Below are positions 14,528-15,006 of a stretch of DNA of 15,006 bases, one piece after another (position 1 is the stretch's first letter; every line of letters begins with the position of its first letter). The stretch is from an uncultured Oscillospiraceae bacterium (lineage in GTDB: Bacteria > Bacillota > Clostridia > Oscillospirales > Ruminococcaceae). A model generated the notes under the pieces. That model was given only the letters and a program-made list of their open reading frames with translations. It had not been told where the DNA came from and searched no databases. The DNA is taken from contig URGV01000045.1 in assembly GCA_900547455.1 (NCBI GenBank), positions 1 through 15,006 of the forward strand, in the 5' to 3' direction. The position numbers and the translations under genes were made by a program.

Positions 14528-14872
14528 GAGGGGCTGCGCCCCTCTGCACTCCCCAGGGGAGGGCGCTCCGCCCCTCCGACCCCGGCCTACTTTCTCGCGT
14601 AGAGGAAAGCAGCAGCATAAATGCTGCGAAAGATACGCCAGGGACCTCCTGGTCCCTGGACCCCCGGCACAAGGGGGCGGACCCCCTTGGATTCCCCCGC
14701 TCCCTGCCCTAGCGGTATTGGTTGCGGGAGTATAGAACCTGCGGCATCCTCGGGGGCATCCCTGCCGAGCCACGGATTGAAAATAGAGGGTGTGACCCCG
14801 GTAAAGCTTGAGGAAAAAAACAAGACCGATTTGCTCACCAGCTCAAAGTGGCAAATCGGTCTTTTTCTGTGG
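14528..14872 (+). repeat. Multi-hairpin interspersed repeat, copy B
   Basis: This copy aligns with the unit at 9452-9780 in the same orientation and also lies downstream of a + strand gene. Stems in order are GAGGGGC/GCCCCTC (14528-14544), GAGGGCGCTCCGCCCCTC (14559-14576), and a degenerate version of the GCCTACTTTCTY stem that has gained GCAGCAT/ATGCTGC (14612-14627). Then come CCAGGGACC/GGTCCCTGG (14638-14659, identical to copy A) and CAAGGGGG/CCCCCTTG (14670-14689). The conserved unpaired blocks follow, and the copy ends with an intact terminator hairpin. Confidence 0.85.
14822..14866 (+). terminator. Strong intrinsic terminator at the end of repeat copy B
   Basis: AAGACCGATTTG (14822-14833) pairs perfectly with CAAATCGGTCTT (14852-14863) over 12 bp, and a T-run follows (14862-14866). 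The loop contains CCA and TGG, which can pair further. This is the structure that is broken in copy A. Confidence 0.8.
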
Positions 14873-15006
14873 CTGAAGGTAGCCCGGCGCGATGCGCAGC
14901 GAGCGCGAAAAGGGCGGTAAGGGATGGTTATAGCTTCTATTCCAATAGGGTTTGCGTTCCATCCCTCGAACCTGACTGCGTCAGGTTCCCAAAGTTTTGC
15001 TGAAAC
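14873..15006. other. Structured non-coding right edge
   Basis: There is no credible gene. AGGGATGG (14920-14927) pairs with CCATCCCT (14959-14966), enclosing CTAT/ATAG. Directly after it AACCTGAC/GTCAGGTT (14969-14987) forms a perfect 8-bp stem with a 3-nt loop. The stretch runs off the window, so it may be the start of another repeat or an RNA element. Confidence 0.5.

Noticed and set aside
14969..14987. Integron attC site or tRNA T-arm in the perfect stem at the right edge
   Set aside because: Neither the flanking core sites of attC nor the rest of a tRNA cloverleaf could be found in the visible sequence.

Overview
The window reads as chromosomal DNA of a GC-rich, low-motility-signal Firmicute of class Clostridia, most likely the Oscillospiraceae/Ruminococcaceae group. 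This is inferred from strong AGGAGG ribosome binding sites, consensus sigma-A promoters, the yceD-rpmF pair, the DUF512 radical-SAM gene next to der, and the plsY/gpsA pair. Gene density is high, nearly all genes lie on the + strand, and most of the content is housekeeping. No species can be named from the sequence alone.

Layout. 1-262: intergenic tandem array of GC-rich stem-loops. 401-1419: a perfect consensus promoter, a structured leader, yceD, rpmF (L32) and a terminator. 1459-4177: PDZ/radical-SAM/DUF512 protein and the ribosome-assembly GTPase Der, ended by a bidirectional terminator shared with a convergent Xre-type membrane regulator (4179-4793, minus strand). 4995-7297: plsY, a small GNAT acetyltransferase and gpsA, with their own promoter and terminator. 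7364-9424: a divergent GyrB/ParE-like topoisomerase subunit with its own promoter but no A subunit beside it. 9425-10111: about 700 bp packed with stem-loops. 10112-14487: two tandem M42 aminopeptidases, a second GNAT protein and a methionine-gamma-lyase/aluminium-resistance-family PLP enzyme. 14488-15006: another copy of the stem-loop repeat, ending in a strong terminator, then structured DNA with no gene up to the edge.

How the genes work together. YceD and L32 belong to the ribosome, and Der acts in 50S assembly. GpsA makes glycerol-3-phosphate, and PlsY acylates it in the first membrane step of phospholipid synthesis. The M42 pair with the PLP lyase suggests peptide and sulfur-amino-acid turnover, but that link rests only on proximity.

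The most unusual content is not protein-coding. A family of multi-hairpin intergenic repeats occurs in at least four places, in both orientations. Its order of stems is conserved, and one stem keeps an invariant core while its outer base pairs change in a compensatory way between copies. One copy ends in an intact 12-bp intrinsic terminator; the equivalent arm in another copy is broken. I cannot assign this family to a named element from sequence alone.
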